Source: Aristolochia californica | Lineage: Eukaryota; Streptophyta; Magnoliopsida; Piperales; Aristolochiaceae | Reading direction: 5' to 3' | DNA: 64,000 nucleotides | Assembly: GCA_029961685.1 (NCBI GenBank) | Contig: JARWKL010000009.1 | Coordinates: 32,733,708-32,797,707 of the forward strand | In this document: piece after piece, positions 60,601 to 62,499 of the stretch | Layout of the letters: every line of letters starts with the position of its first letter | Numbering within the stretch: the first letter of the stretch is position 1 | The notes under the pieces: generated by a model | What the model saw: the letters and a program-made list of their open reading frames with translations, nothing else | Database searches by the model: none | What the model was told of the DNA's origin: nothing | Translations under genes and position numbers: made by a program

Positions 60601-61861
60601 AATGGGATAGAAAATTAACTGGATACAAAATAAAATGTAAAACAAGACCAGATTACCTTGTGATTGAACTCCAGAATTTTGAATTTTCGGACAAGGAACC
60701 AAAAAAATAAATTGCAGCACCAAATCCTGAAACTCCACAAATTTCATCTAGCAAAACTACCGGAACAGGGGAATCTTCAAGCTGCTTTCTTGAAAAATGA
60801 AACTGAGGAAAACCAGTAGAGGAATGAGGTTGAGACAATAGCCAATTCAGTGCTTTTATACCTGGAGGCACTGCTACCTGGATGAATGCATATATTAGAG
60901 CAGAAGTGATATCTACATTATAACAGAAAGACACTTAAACAGGATTACCGACAGTATAATATTGCTTAGCAATTTTAAATGTTTCTCACACTTCAATTAA
61001 AAAAAGGTGGGTTAGTTCACCCGAGATTTTCGAAATTACCACATTTTAAAAATTAAACGACGAGGGTTTACTCATTTGACTCAAGAAAGCATGCATCTTT
61101 TTGTTTGTGTTTCCAACTTAAACCTTGGCAAGCTACGTTTCTCTGGTATCTCGAACAGTGTATCCTTGGCCACATTGATTTACATTATCAGCAGGATCAA
61201 ATGTAGCCGTACCTTTGCACACATGGAGTAGTTGTGTATACGATTTTACAACAAACTCAACTTCAAATATTCACAACCAAAAATGCTAAAATAACAAGAT
61301 ACACAGGAGAAAAAACCCGAAATTCGTGTCTTCCAATCCGTGCAAATTCGGTTTAAGAAGAAAAGGAAAAATGGAGAACAGTGGAGAACATAAATAATTA
61401 CCTGAAATCTCAAAATGCCACTCCTTGAGCAAGGTGGATTCGACTTATACTTCTTCACCTCCTCCCTAATCTTCCAGGCAGCAACCTCTAGTGTCAAAGC
61501 TGGCGGTAAAATATGCGTAAAACAAAGTTCAACTGGCATATCGGAATCACGTAACCCGGAAAATGCCTCCGAAGCTGTTGAACGACCATCACATGAGTTT
61601 TCCGCCTTGATAGCCTCACAAAAAAAAGGATGGAAAATCAGTTGAAATAAAATGAGTAGGAGAAAGGGGGAGGATAAAATGCAGAAGAAGAACGGGTCGT
61701 ACCTTGAGATTGGAGTAAAGACGGTGGCAGATAAGGGGGGAACGGCAGATGCGCCGGGGCCGATTGAAATCTGAAAGCCTGGGCAACAAATTCGTATTCC
61801 TGGGAATAGATTCATTAGACGGTAAGAAGACGGGCCTTGGCGAGACATTTCGTTGTATCAT
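1246..61861 (-). CDS. PHYLLO: PHYLLO tetramodular MenF-MenD-MenC-MenH fusion gene, 26 exons visible, 3' end outside window
   Basis: The gene encodes the fused plastid enzyme that converts isochorismate to o-succinylbenzoate in phylloquinone synthesis. The joined exons give 1,596 codons plus 2 nt, all in frame. Approximate layout: transit peptide 1-53, shortened MenF 54-355, MenD 365-960, MenC 1000-1400, linker, MenH from 1445. Key residues seen: MenD Glu418 in DERSLAF and [10 protein letters not shown] at 856-865; MenC Lys1186/Lys1188, Asp1218, Glu1244, Asp1267, Lys1295; MenH Ser1528 in GYSMGA. The rest of MenH (its catalytic Asp and His) lies beyond position 1. All 26 donors are GT and all acceptors AG. 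Twenty junctions are phase 0, six phase 2, none phase 1. The family assignment comes from recalled similarity to Arabidopsis PHYLLO and the bacterial Men enzymes; no search was run. Introns range from 83 bp to 11.9 kb. Confidence 0.95.
1641..1940 (-). CDS. PHYLLO: PHYLLO exon 25: MenH alpha/beta-hydrolase core
   Basis: Residues 1445-1544, phase 0. [17 protein letters not shown] carries the oxyanion HGF motif, NLPGHGRS the GHG motif, and [15 protein letters not shown] the nucleophile elbow with Ser1528. Acceptor TTGCAG/GAG, donor GACAAG/GTAGCT. Confidence 0.95.
2619..6876 (-). mobile_element. Copia element array LTR-interior-LTR-interior-LTR nested in intron 24
   Basis: Three related LTRs: 2619-2940, 4352-5002 (interrupted by a TRIM) and 6540-6876. 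On the minus strand they start TGTTGAAGAG and end TTCAACA; the first interior starts with TGGTATAAGAGTTG (primer site) just below 6540. Interior 6539-5003 contains an RNase H piece ([20 protein letters not shown], 5535-5470) and its end ([20 protein letters not shown], about 5130-5070). Interior 4351-2941 has the same leader near 4240-3900, nothing clearly coding, and a purine tract GAGGGGGAG at 2941-2949. Confidence 0.85.
4499..4827 (-). mobile_element. TRIM retroelement (family 2) inserted in a Copia LTR, with target duplication
   Basis: Two 83-bp repeats, 4499-4581 and 4745-4827, both from TGTTAAG to CCATAACA, differ at five positions. The minus strand reads TTTGGTATCAGAGCAGGC next to the inner edge of the second, the Met-tRNA primer site. 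The 5-bp target GAGTC is duplicated exactly (4494-4498, 4828-4832). The centre (163 bp) is GC-rich and contains no frame of note. Confidence 0.95.
8580..8740 (-). mobile_element. LINE 3' end in intron 24
   Basis: Minus strand: [20 protein letters not shown] (end of RNase H), stop, short 3' UTR with GTTAATAAAATCACCC, and an A-rich tail (plus T-run 8579-8598). It lies about 100 bp from exon 24's donor. Confidence 0.85.
8844..9299 (-). CDS. PHYLLO: PHYLLO exon 24: end of MenC and MenC-MenH linker
   Basis: Residues 1293-1444, phase 0. It begins [14 protein letters not shown], where Lys1295 is the catalytic base opposite the KxK pair. [19 protein letters not shown] and HGLGTYRW (1361-1368) complete MenC. 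The rest, to about 1444, is the linker that leads into MenH. Acceptor ATTTAG/GTA, donor GTTCAG/GTAAGC. Confidence 0.95.
9383..9526 (-). CDS. PHYLLO: PHYLLO exon 23: MenC metal ligand region
   Basis: Residues 1245-1292, phase 0. [17 protein letters not shown], then [10 protein letters not shown], where Asp1267 is the third metal ligand, and THPGIVAI at the end. Acceptor CTTTCAG/GAA, donor GCAATT/GTGAGT. Confidence 0.95.
9849..10016 (-). CDS. PHYLLO: PHYLLO exon 22: MenC metal ligands
   Basis: Residues 1189-1244, phase 0. [10 protein letters not shown] is followed by [11 protein letters not shown], where Asp1218 is the first metal ligand, and the exon ends LQYIE, where Glu1244 is the second. 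Acceptor TTTCAG/GTT, donor ATTGAG/GTATTT. Confidence 0.95.
10415..11760 (-). mobile_element. LINE remnant in intron 21
   Basis: Minus strand in order: RT start ([20 protein letters not shown], about 11690-11640), a large internal deletion near 11510, RT thumb ([20 protein letters not shown], 11370-11310), [17 protein letters not shown] (11180), [13 protein letters not shown], and zf-RVT at 10750-10500 ([20 protein letters not shown]). It ends before the RNase H. The 12060-12430 part upstream may be its 5' untranslated end. Confidence 0.88.
12471..12809 (+). mobile_element. TRIM retroelement (family 1), best preserved, in intron 21
   Basis: LTRs at about 12471-12592 and 12692-12809 (TGTTGATTAGG to TCCAACA) share GGTTATAAT and GGYTAGTCATTTTRGAATA. 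The primer site TGGTATCAGAGC is exact at 12598-12609 and the purine tract GTGAAGGGGAG directly precedes the 3' LTR. The centre, about 100 bp, contains CATGTCTTAGGCCCATTATG. Non-coding. Confidence 0.9.
12945..13199 (-). CDS. PHYLLO: PHYLLO exon 21: MenC barrel start, catalytic KxK
   Basis: Residues 1104-1188, phase 0. [18 protein letters not shown] opens the barrel, and the exon ends IKLK, giving Lys1186 and Lys1188, the KxK catalytic pair of the enolase-superfamily OSB synthases. Acceptor TTTCTAG/CCT, donor CTGAAG/GTAAAA. Confidence 0.94.
13338..13493 (-). CDS. PHYLLO: PHYLLO exon 20: MenC N-terminal domain
   Basis: Residues 1052-1103, phase 0. [18 protein letters not shown] follows the GE of exon 19, giving the usual GEVAP motif across the junction. 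It ends with the helix [15 protein letters not shown]. Acceptor GGAACAG/GTT, donor ATTCTG/GTAAAC. Confidence 0.93.
13494..14410. other. Intron 19, no element recognised
   Basis: 917 bp of AT-rich intron. A plus-strand frame at 13602-13850 is open for 82 codons but lies antisense, has an acidic/basic low-complexity composition and no recognised motif. Confidence 0.5.
14411..14528 (-). CDS. PHYLLO: PHYLLO exon 19: MenC N-terminal domain
   Basis: Residues 1012-1051. [13 protein letters not shown], then [19 protein letters not shown], is the start of the enolase-superfamily N-terminal domain of o-succinylbenzoate synthase. Acceptor TTTACAG/CAT, donor GGTGAG/GTTAGA, which is a non-ideal +3 base. 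Confidence 0.92.
14688..14819 (-). CDS. PHYLLO: PHYLLO exon 18: MenD-MenC joint
   Basis: Residues 968-1011 with phase 2 at both ends. It begins [14 protein letters not shown] (linker) and ends [14 protein letters not shown], the first strand of the MenC N-terminal capping domain. The MenD/MenC fusion point therefore lies inside this exon. Acceptor TTTTCAG/GGT, donor TACCG/GTAAGG. Confidence 0.9.
15122..15247 (-). CDS. PHYLLO: PHYLLO exon 17: MenD C-terminus
   Basis: Residues 926-967 with phase 2 at both ends. It contains [16 protein letters not shown] and [17 protein letters not shown], the closing helix and strand of MenD. Acceptor CTTGTAG/TGT, donor CCACAG/GTATAT. Confidence 0.93.
15600..15758 (-). 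CDS. PHYLLO: PHYLLO exon 16: MenD pyrophosphate domain end
   Basis: Completes Arg873 and runs to residue 925, phase 2 at both ends. [20 protein letters not shown] is the conserved MenD NNxGGxIFxLLP motif with His at the position that is usually Gly or Arg. [17 protein letters not shown] follows. Acceptor TTGAAG/GAC, donor CATAG/GTAAAG. Confidence 0.93.
15759..16822. other. Intron 15, 5' portion, no element recognised
   Basis: About 1.06 kb of AT-rich sequence after exon 16's acceptor side. No transposon domain or LTR border was seen. Confidence 0.45.
16823..17012 (+). mobile_element. LTR fragment with TATA box, fused to a LINE
   Basis: Begins TGTTGGAATACTTTTC and includes GAGTCTATAAATAGGGAG, a typical LTR core promoter. 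It stops abruptly at about 17012, where LINE sequence starts. Confidence 0.6.
16936..17458 (+). repeat. Three-fold repeat of an LTR-LINE junction segment
   Basis: The segment with GTCTATAAATAGGGAGAT, GCCATGAATTGTCTTTGAAG and GAGCACAATTATTTCC occurs three times, starting near 16936, 17204 and 17331. The last two are exact head-to-tail units of 127 bp. Each unit joins an LTR promoter piece to LINE coding sequence. Confidence 0.92.
17013..18610 (+). mobile_element. LINE RT remnant in intron 15
   Basis: Plus-strand readings: [12 protein letters not shown] (FADD relic), [20 protein letters not shown] near 17550, [17 protein letters not shown] near 18030, [19 protein letters not shown] near 18310, [18 protein letters not shown] near 18515 (zf-RVT start). 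Many stops. The ending ATTAAAGAAACTCAC near 18592 resembles LINE 3' ends here. Confidence 0.85.
17180..17220. repeat. Perfect 19-bp inverted repeat with 3-base loop
   Basis: Arms CTTTGGACTCACTGCCTAG (17180-17198) and its exact complement (17202-17220) surround CTC. The left arm is normal LINE coding sequence found again at 17573-17591; the right arm is that sequence inverted, and it forms the start of the 127-bp units. Confidence 0.97.
18755..19015 (-). mobile_element. TRIM family 1 remnant next to exon 15
   Basis: The minus strand has two diverged LTR-like parts with the phrase GGCTAGTAATTT / GGCTTGCCATTTT, a primer-site relic CGGTGTCAAAACC, the central phrase CATGTCTTAGGC shared with the copies at 290 and 12471, and a purine tract GAGAGGGGG. 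Confidence 0.65.
19074..19141 (-). CDS. PHYLLO: PHYLLO exon 15: MenD Mg/ThDP motif
   Basis: Residues 851-872 plus two bases (phase 2). [13 protein letters not shown] at 855-867 is the GD-x-S-x3-D-x-N metal and diphosphate binding motif of MenD. Acceptor ATGTTCAG/GTG, donor CAAAG/GTACAC. A TRIM remnant ends about 60 bp downstream of the exon. Confidence 0.95.
19299..19323 (+). repeat. Run of about 25 A
   Basis: Homopolymer at the 5' side of the LTR remnant in intron 14. On the minus (gene sense) strand it is a T-run about 160 bp before exon 15's acceptor. Confidence 0.9.
19358..21085 (+). mobile_element. LTR retrotransposon remnant with 5' LTR in intron 14
   Basis: LTR 19358-19642 (TGTTGAAG to ATTCAACA) has a TATATATAGAGAC box near 19571 and is followed by TAGTATTAGAGC, a Met-tRNA primer site. 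A purine tract TTGAGGGGGAT lies at 21074-21084, but no second LTR follows it. The 1.4 kb between encodes nothing recognisable. Confidence 0.75.
21830..22720. repeat. Two diverged direct copies of a non-coding repeat in intron 14
   Basis: The stretch near 21840-22090 and the one near 22440-22700 share the order CTCAACTACCCCTCAA, TTTACAAACTAGA-like, TCCTCCAACTAGGAAAG-like and CCAAGATTTTCTT-like phrases. They look like two diverged LTRs or a tandem non-autonomous repeat. A LINE tail lies between them. Confidence 0.55.
22088..22222 (-). mobile_element. Short LINE 3' end
   Basis: The minus strand contains ADVLADSLV, then a frame with [10 protein letters not shown], corresponding to the RNase H end ADSLVGEGV, followed by the 3' UTR. 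No clear tail. Confidence 0.6.
23352..23654 (-). CDS. PHYLLO: PHYLLO exon 14: MenD pyrophosphate domain
   Basis: Residues 750-850, phase 0. It contains [23 protein letters not shown] and [15 protein letters not shown], which are typical of the ThDP pyrophosphate-binding domain of MenD. The donor AAAAGG/GTAGGT is fixed by the join to exon 15. Confidence 0.95.
23959..24183 (-). CDS. PHYLLO: PHYLLO exon 13: MenD central domain
   Basis: Residues 675-749, phase 0. [15 protein letters not shown], then [19 protein letters not shown], match the end of the MenD central domain. The acceptor is TTAACAG/GTT and the donor ATGATG/GTATCT. Confidence 0.95.
24184..25650. other. Intron 12, no element recognised
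   Basis: AT-rich intron of 1,467 bp. It has a short duplicated phrase AAGTATATTAGACTGAT at 25276-25323 and no TE domain that I can read. Confidence 0.45.
25651..26217 (-). CDS. PHYLLO: PHYLLO exon 12: MenD pyrimidine and central domains
   Basis: The largest exon, residues 486-674, phase 0. It begins [19 protein letters not shown], includes [21 protein letters not shown] and [12 protein letters not shown], and ends DPDIVLQ. These cover the end of the pyrimidine domain and the central (TH3-type) domain of MenD. Acceptor ATTTTAG/GTC, donor CTTCAG/GTAACT. Confidence 0.96.
26560..27212 (+). mobile_element. Ty3/Gypsy integrase C-terminal remnant in intron 11
   Basis: Read with frameshifts: [13 protein letters not shown], then [14 protein letters not shown], which matches the integrase end where the sequence usually goes SPF-IVYG, and [18 protein letters not shown] followed by [15 protein letters not shown], the C-terminal domain of Gypsy integrases. 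No LTR found. It is the only Gypsy signal in the window. Confidence 0.85.
27213..27551 (+). mobile_element. LINE 3' end remnant
   Basis: Contains [18 protein letters not shown] (end of RNase H) near 27312 and a 3' end with CTTAAAGAAATTCTCATAAAAAAT, the common ending of LINEs in this window. It directly follows the Gypsy piece. Confidence 0.7.
28370..28905 (+). mobile_element. Decayed LINE 3' end
   Basis: Plus-strand phrases in shifting frames: [16 protein letters not shown], then [14 protein letters not shown], the landmarks of a LINE RNase H, followed by an untranslated end with TTCTTAATGGAATTCTC. Strongly eroded. Confidence 0.65.
29162..31912 (+). mobile_element. L1-type LINE, 2.75 kb, 5'-truncated, with 14-bp target duplication
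   Basis: Antisense to PHYLLO. Order: RT from about 29206 ([29 protein letters not shown]), [13 protein letters not shown] near 29680, YADNTLIFG near 29817 (catalytic YADD changed to YADN), RT thumb 29938-30552 (open 204-codon frame with [15 protein letters not shown]), zf-RVT near 30979-31100, RNase H 31440-31848 ([50 protein letters not shown]), and a poly-A at 31894-31910. The flanks ATCATTAATTTATA match exactly at 29148-29161 and 31913-31926. A few stops and shifts interrupt the frame. The 5' part (ORF1, endonuclease) is missing. Confidence 0.95.
32958..33480 (-). mobile_element. LINE RNase H tail
   Basis: Minus strand reads [15 protein letters not shown] (catalytic Asp changed to Asn), [26 protein letters not shown], then in another frame [14 protein letters not shown]. 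The 3' end is followed on the minus strand by T rather than A, so the usual tail is missing. Confidence 0.8.
33528..33960 (+). mobile_element. LTR plus leader of the TGTTAAAATAC Copia family
   Basis: LTR 33528-33846 starts TGTTAAAATAC and ends ATTTTTCA; the primer site TGGTATCATAGC (33847-33858) and about 100 bp of leader follow and are collinear with the copies at 40221 and 46333. The rest of the element is gone. Confidence 0.85.
34501..34869 (-). mobile_element. Young-looking LINE RNase H tail with target duplication
   Basis: An open minus-strand frame 34860-34537 gives [49 protein letters not shown] and [14 protein letters not shown], nearly identical in plan to the LINE at 46401-47639. 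T-run at 34501-34509. The 10-bp TAACTATCCT is repeated at 34491-34500 and 34870-34879. Confidence 0.9.
35040..35400. other. Unidentified insert within a LINE remnant
   Basis: About 360 bp that breaks the LINE reading. It contains a TGTTAGGAATTC start and a purine-rich part followed by moderately GC-rich sequence. It has no coding capacity and no second copy in the window; it may be a solo LTR or a non-autonomous element. Confidence 0.35.
36614..37327 (+). mobile_element. LINE 3' half inserted between Copia gag and RT
   Basis: Encodes, with stops, [17 protein letters not shown], then [30 protein letters not shown] and [17 protein letters not shown], a LINE RNase H. The 11-bp flanks CATGATTTGGT (36603-36613) and CATGATCTGGT (37328-37338) are a target duplication with one change. 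Confidence 0.87.
38070..38168 (-). CDS. PHYLLO: PHYLLO exon 11: MenD pyrimidine domain
   Basis: Residues 453-485, phase 0. [20 protein letters not shown] and GANQAINQ are highly conserved in MenD. The acceptor is TTTGCAG/GTG and the donor AATCAG/GTTTAT. It is followed by the largest intron, 11.9 kb. Confidence 0.95.
38211..38236 (+). repeat. AAC trinucleotide microsatellite
   Basis: About eight tandem AAC units just upstream (in gene sense) of exon 11's acceptor region, inside intron 10. Confidence 0.85.
38669..39059 (+). mobile_element. Possible LTR fragment in intron 10
   Basis: Begins TGTTATGGTACTAC, contains repeated GAGTCCTAGTAGGAG-like phrases and a TATAAATAAAG box near 38963, as LTR promoters often do. 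There is no second copy in the window, so this stays tentative. Confidence 0.4.
39060..39250 (-). mobile_element. TRIM family 1 half-copy in intron 10
   Basis: The minus strand reads as a family 1 LTR end with CTAAGTGGCTAGTCATTTTG followed by GTGGTATCGGAGTAAC, close to the Met-tRNA primer site. Only one LTR and the start of the centre are seen. Confidence 0.65.
39270..39810 (+). mobile_element. Copia gag-protease remnant
   Basis: Plus-strand readings with stops give a zinc-knuckle-like [15 protein letters not shown], in which the His is replaced by Arg, and then [18 protein letters not shown], a protease start with DSG changed to DFG. No LTR attached on either side that I can define. Confidence 0.7.
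39918..42480 (+). mobile_element. Copia element with 5' LTR and pol remnant, internally deleted
   Basis: The LTR (39918-40220, its first bases lost) belongs to the same family as 46018-46332, and is followed by an exact primer site TGGTATCAGAGC at 40221-40232. Then comes the end of integrase at about 40320 ([20 protein letters not shown]), RT from 41121 ([24 protein letters not shown]) and RNase H at 41913-42440 ([34 protein letters not shown]). Gag, protease and most of integrase are absent. Its right end runs into LINE sequence near 42480. Confidence 0.9.
42481..43560 (+). mobile_element. LINE reverse transcriptase fragment in intron 10, fused to a Copia end
   Basis: Plus-strand readings give [30 protein letters not shown], then after the C-run [17 protein letters not shown], and [15 protein letters not shown] near 42770, [20 protein letters not shown] near 42935, and [17 protein letters not shown] at 43460. 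That is the core and thumb of a plant L1 RT. The 5' end starts within the Copia RNase H end; the 3' RNase H is missing. Confidence 0.9.
42630..42661 (+). repeat. Run of 32 C inside a LINE RT
   Basis: A C homopolymer at the point where LINE RTs have the PLSPLLFN motif. It continues proline coding and appears to have grown from the proline codons there. Confidence 0.95.
43777..43971 (-). CDS. PHYLLO: PHYLLO exon 10: MenD pyrimidine domain
   Basis: Residues 388-452, phase 0. It starts [18 protein letters not shown], then has [12 protein letters not shown], whose Glu418 is the expected ThDP-activating glutamate, and [12 protein letters not shown]. These are hallmark MenD motifs. The donor is CCAGCT/GTGCGA, a weaker GT site confirmed by the clean join to exon 11. 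Confidence 0.95.
44056..44160 (-). CDS. PHYLLO: PHYLLO exon 9: start of MenD
   Basis: Residues 353-387, phase 0. [20 protein letters not shown] is the first helix of the ThDP-enzyme pyrimidine-binding domain of MenD. The acceptor is CTGCTAG/TCT and the donor CTCACT/GTGAGT. Introns 8 and 9 on either side are only 105 and 84 bp. Confidence 0.94.
44266..44334 (-). CDS. PHYLLO: PHYLLO exon 8: MenF-MenD linker region
   Basis: Residues 330-352, phase 0. [18 protein letters not shown] corresponds to the QFHCKLS part of Arabidopsis PHYLLO. The acceptor is GTGCAG/GAA and the donor GATGAG/GTACTG. In a complete isochorismate synthase the chorismate-binding domain would follow; here the protein passes to MenD. 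Confidence 0.88.
44661..44720 (-). CDS. PHYLLO: PHYLLO exon 7: MenF-MenD linker region
   Basis: Twenty residues (310-329), phase 0 at both ends. [17 protein letters not shown] lines up with the GRDQADVKEL stretch of Arabidopsis PHYLLO. The acceptor is ATACAG/GTG and the donor CATCTG/GTATTC. Confidence 0.85.
45084..45258 (-). mobile_element. Short LINE 3' end in intron 6
   Basis: A T-run at 45084-45094 is followed in the minus strand by [16 protein letters not shown], the end of a LINE RNase H. The target CAGCTAATAC is repeated at 45069-45078 and 45259-45268, with near-identity continuing into TATGA. Confidence 0.8.
45591..45692 (-). CDS. PHYLLO: PHYLLO exon 6: end of MenF-like part
   Basis: Residues 276-309, phase 0, with acceptor TGTGCAG/GCT and donor CATATG/GTAATT. 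The sequence [12 protein letters not shown] follows directly on the MenF segment. Identity here is weak; the exon is called from frame, splice sites and position in the alignment with Arabidopsis PHYLLO. Confidence 0.8.
46018..50876 (+). mobile_element. Copia-type LTR retrotransposon in intron 5, decayed, with a LINE inserted in its leader
   Basis: 5' LTR 46018-46332 begins TGTTAAAATAC; the primer site TAGTATCACAGC follows. 3' LTR 50604-50876 follows the purine tract TTTGAGGGGG. Flanks are a perfect ATATT duplication (46013-46017 and 50877-50881). Coding remnants: gag with a zinc knuckle [14 protein letters not shown] near 48859-48900, protease near 49110 with [13 protein letters not shown] (catalytic DSG changed to DSR), a pre-integrase [10 protein letters not shown] near 49500, then directly RT from about 49605 ([12 protein letters not shown]), RNase H near 49998-50216 and the C-terminal [13 protein letters not shown] at 50350-50598. 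Integrase and the first half of RT are deleted. Confidence 0.92.
46401..47639 (-). mobile_element. LINE insertion, 5'-truncated, with target duplication
   Basis: Inserted in the Copia leader; the 11-bp target CTCTCCATTTT is duplicated at 46390-46400 and 47640-47650. Plus-strand T-run at 46405-46416 is the reversed tail. The minus strand encodes a zf-RVT domain at 47445-47002 ([19 protein letters not shown]) and an open RNase H frame at 47114-46461: [51 protein letters not shown]. All four acidic residues of the RNase H site are kept. Confidence 0.93.
51087..51860 (-). mobile_element. LINE 3' end remnant in intron 5
   Basis: A poly-T run on the plus strand at 51088-51097 is the reversed poly-A tail. 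Minus-strand readings in shifting frames give the end of a zinc-finger/RNase [19 protein letters not shown], then a frame with [16 protein letters not shown]. Frameshifts and stops make it non-coding. Confidence 0.8.
52188..52548 (-). mobile_element. TRIM retroelement (family 1), 37 bp from exon 5
   Basis: Direct repeats at 52188-52307 and 52435-52548. On the minus strand each starts TGTTAGT and the outer one ends TCTTAACA. The purine tract AGGGGAAG precedes the 3' copy and TGGTGTGAGACC, a diverged Met-tRNA primer site, follows the 5' copy. The flanks are ATTAT and ATTTT, a possible eroded 5-bp duplication. It lies just inside the 5' end of intron 5. Confidence 0.85.
52586..52702 (-). CDS. 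PHYLLO: PHYLLO exon 5: MenF-derived module
   Basis: Residues 237-275, phase 0. It begins IELDELES and contains [14 protein letters not shown], a recognisable MenF/ICS motif. The acceptor is TCTACAG/ATT and the donor GCCAG/GTTTG. A TRIM retroelement lies only 37 bp past the donor side of the exon. Confidence 0.92.
53500..53800 (+). mobile_element. LINE 3' end remnant in intron 4
   Basis: Plus-strand reading gives [15 protein letters not shown], then [20 protein letters not shown] and [14 protein letters not shown], the C-terminus of a LINE RNase H. Several stops upstream. No poly-A or target duplication identified. Confidence 0.75.
53888..54298 (+). other. Open frame of 136 codons, no recognised product
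   Basis: An uninterrupted plus-strand frame, antisense to PHYLLO. It has an N-terminal hydrophobic stretch followed by a charged segment and a W/P-rich end. A 13-bp sequence (CCACCAGTTATCTATC-like) is repeated in tandem near 54140. I do not recognise the protein and chance or an old element is as likely as a gene. Confidence 0.2.
54313..54667 (+). mobile_element. TRIM retroelement (family 1) in intron 4
   Basis: Direct repeats at 54313-54427 and 54551-54667 start with TGTT and end with ACTTTAAYA. The 123-bp centre begins with TGTTATTAGGGT, a degraded form of the TGGTATCAGAGC primer site, and ends with the purine run CATGGGAGAG. There is no coding capacity and no convincing target duplication. 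Confidence 0.8.
55113..55227 (-). CDS. PHYLLO: PHYLLO exon 4: MenF-derived module
   Basis: Residues 198-236, entered in phase 2 and left in phase 0. [12 protein letters not shown] and YYFIPQ match the conserved MenF/ICS stretch in which a flavour of FVPQ(I/V)EL follows. The acceptor is TTTTGCAG/ATAT and the donor CCTCAG/GTGAAA. Confidence 0.9.
57318..57338 (+). repeat. Run of 21 C inside a Copia RT region
   Basis: An uninterrupted C homopolymer just before the KKAVGCKW motif, at the place where Copia RTs normally carry one or two prolines. It keeps coding proline in the local frame. Confidence 0.95.
57541..58017 (+). mobile_element. LINE 3' end inserted in the Copia reverse transcriptase
   Basis: The insert encodes a LINE RNase [15 protein letters not shown], then [23 protein letters not shown] and [19 protein letters not shown]. 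It ends in a short A-run after TTCATTC. An 8-bp duplication GGGTTCTC lies at 57533-57540 and 58019-58026. The Copia RT reading resumes on the far side. Confidence 0.85.
59531..60656. other. Intron 3, 5' portion, no element recognised
   Basis: About 1.1 kb of AT-rich intron between exon 3 and the Copia 3' LTR. The segment at 59540-59800 has a pyrimidine-rich end like the LTR beside it and may be an old LTR fragment, but I cannot show a border. Confidence 0.4.
60657..60877 (-). CDS. PHYLLO: PHYLLO exon 3: MenF-derived module
   Basis: Residues 125-197 plus two bases (phase 2). It begins [13 protein letters not shown] and continues through [12 protein letters not shown], typical of the N-terminal beta-rich region of isochorismate synthases. 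The donor is CACAAG/GTAATC. The following intron is 5.4 kb and holds a Copia element. Confidence 0.93.
61402..61614 (-). CDS. PHYLLO: PHYLLO exon 2: start of the MenF-derived module
   Basis: Residues 54-124, phase 0 at both ends, after an 88-bp intron. It contains [12 protein letters not shown], which matches the start of the MenF part of plant PHYLLO and isochorismate synthases, and ends with GILRFQ. The acceptor TGTGAG/GCT and donor CAG/GTAATT fit. Confidence 0.93.
61703..61861 (-). CDS. PHYLLO: PHYLLO exon 1: plastid transit peptide
   Basis: Residues 1-53, starting [10 protein letters not shown]. The segment is rich in Arg, Ser, Pro and Asn and has only two acidic residues, as expected of a chloroplast transit peptide. 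The ATG at 61861 is preceded directly by an in-frame TAG, so it is the first possible start in this frame. A second ATG at 61848 is in another frame and does not join to exon 2. The donor is AAG/GTACGA, phase 0. Confidence 0.85.
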
Positions 61862-62499
61862 CTACGGATGCCGAAGAGGTGGCGAATACTAGAGGCCGAA
61901 GTGATGAACTGCAGAGAGTCGCTGGTAGCAGACAGAGTTTACTGCTTTGAGCATGCCAGCCACATCGCGCGGGAAGGATTGTCCGATAACCAACGTTATC
62001 TGATGGCACTCTGTTTTCCCTTTTTCCTTACGCGGTAAAATTTATTTGGCTGCGTAGTATTAATATTCCTGTTTCTTTCATTTTTTATGAGTTTATTAAT
62101 TTTTACATTTTTATAATTTAATCTTATATTTTTATTACATGAATTCAGATCTGGATACTATCCAACTTCGAATAATTTCCCAAATTGCACGATATCCAGA
62201 TACCCAAAATTGAATTAGATCCATAATTCCAAGATACGAACCAAATCTAATCCGTTTACACCCCTATAACCCAGCACCCCCAGCAACTAGGACAATAGGG
62301 GAGGATAATTTTTTAATAAGGCAACATGGAGTATGATAATTTTCAAATACATATTGTTAAATGTCGTAGATTAAGTATCTTATTTAAAATATATTTAGGT
62401 AATATATTTAATAAATATTAATTAAAATAGTATTATTTAAAATTTCTACTAAATATTAGGCCTTGTTAGTGTTTTTTCCATAAAATATTGGAAAGGCAT
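61862..62499 (-). promoter_or_regulatory. Presumed promoter and 5' UTR of PHYLLO
   Basis: The 640 bp between the start codon and the upstream TRIM must hold at least the proximal promoter. An AT-rich AAATAAAT string on the minus strand near 62040-62048, about 180 bp before the ATG, is the best TATA-like candidate. The stretch next to the ATG is comparatively GC-rich. The transcription start cannot be fixed from sequence alone. Confidence 0.35.

Noticed and set aside
61246..61848. A 200-codon minus-strand frame taken as exon 1-2 in one piece
   Set aside because: It reads through introns 1 and 2 and, in exon 1, uses the wrong frame. Splicing at 61702/61615 joins the other frame (start 61861) to exon 2 in phase 0.
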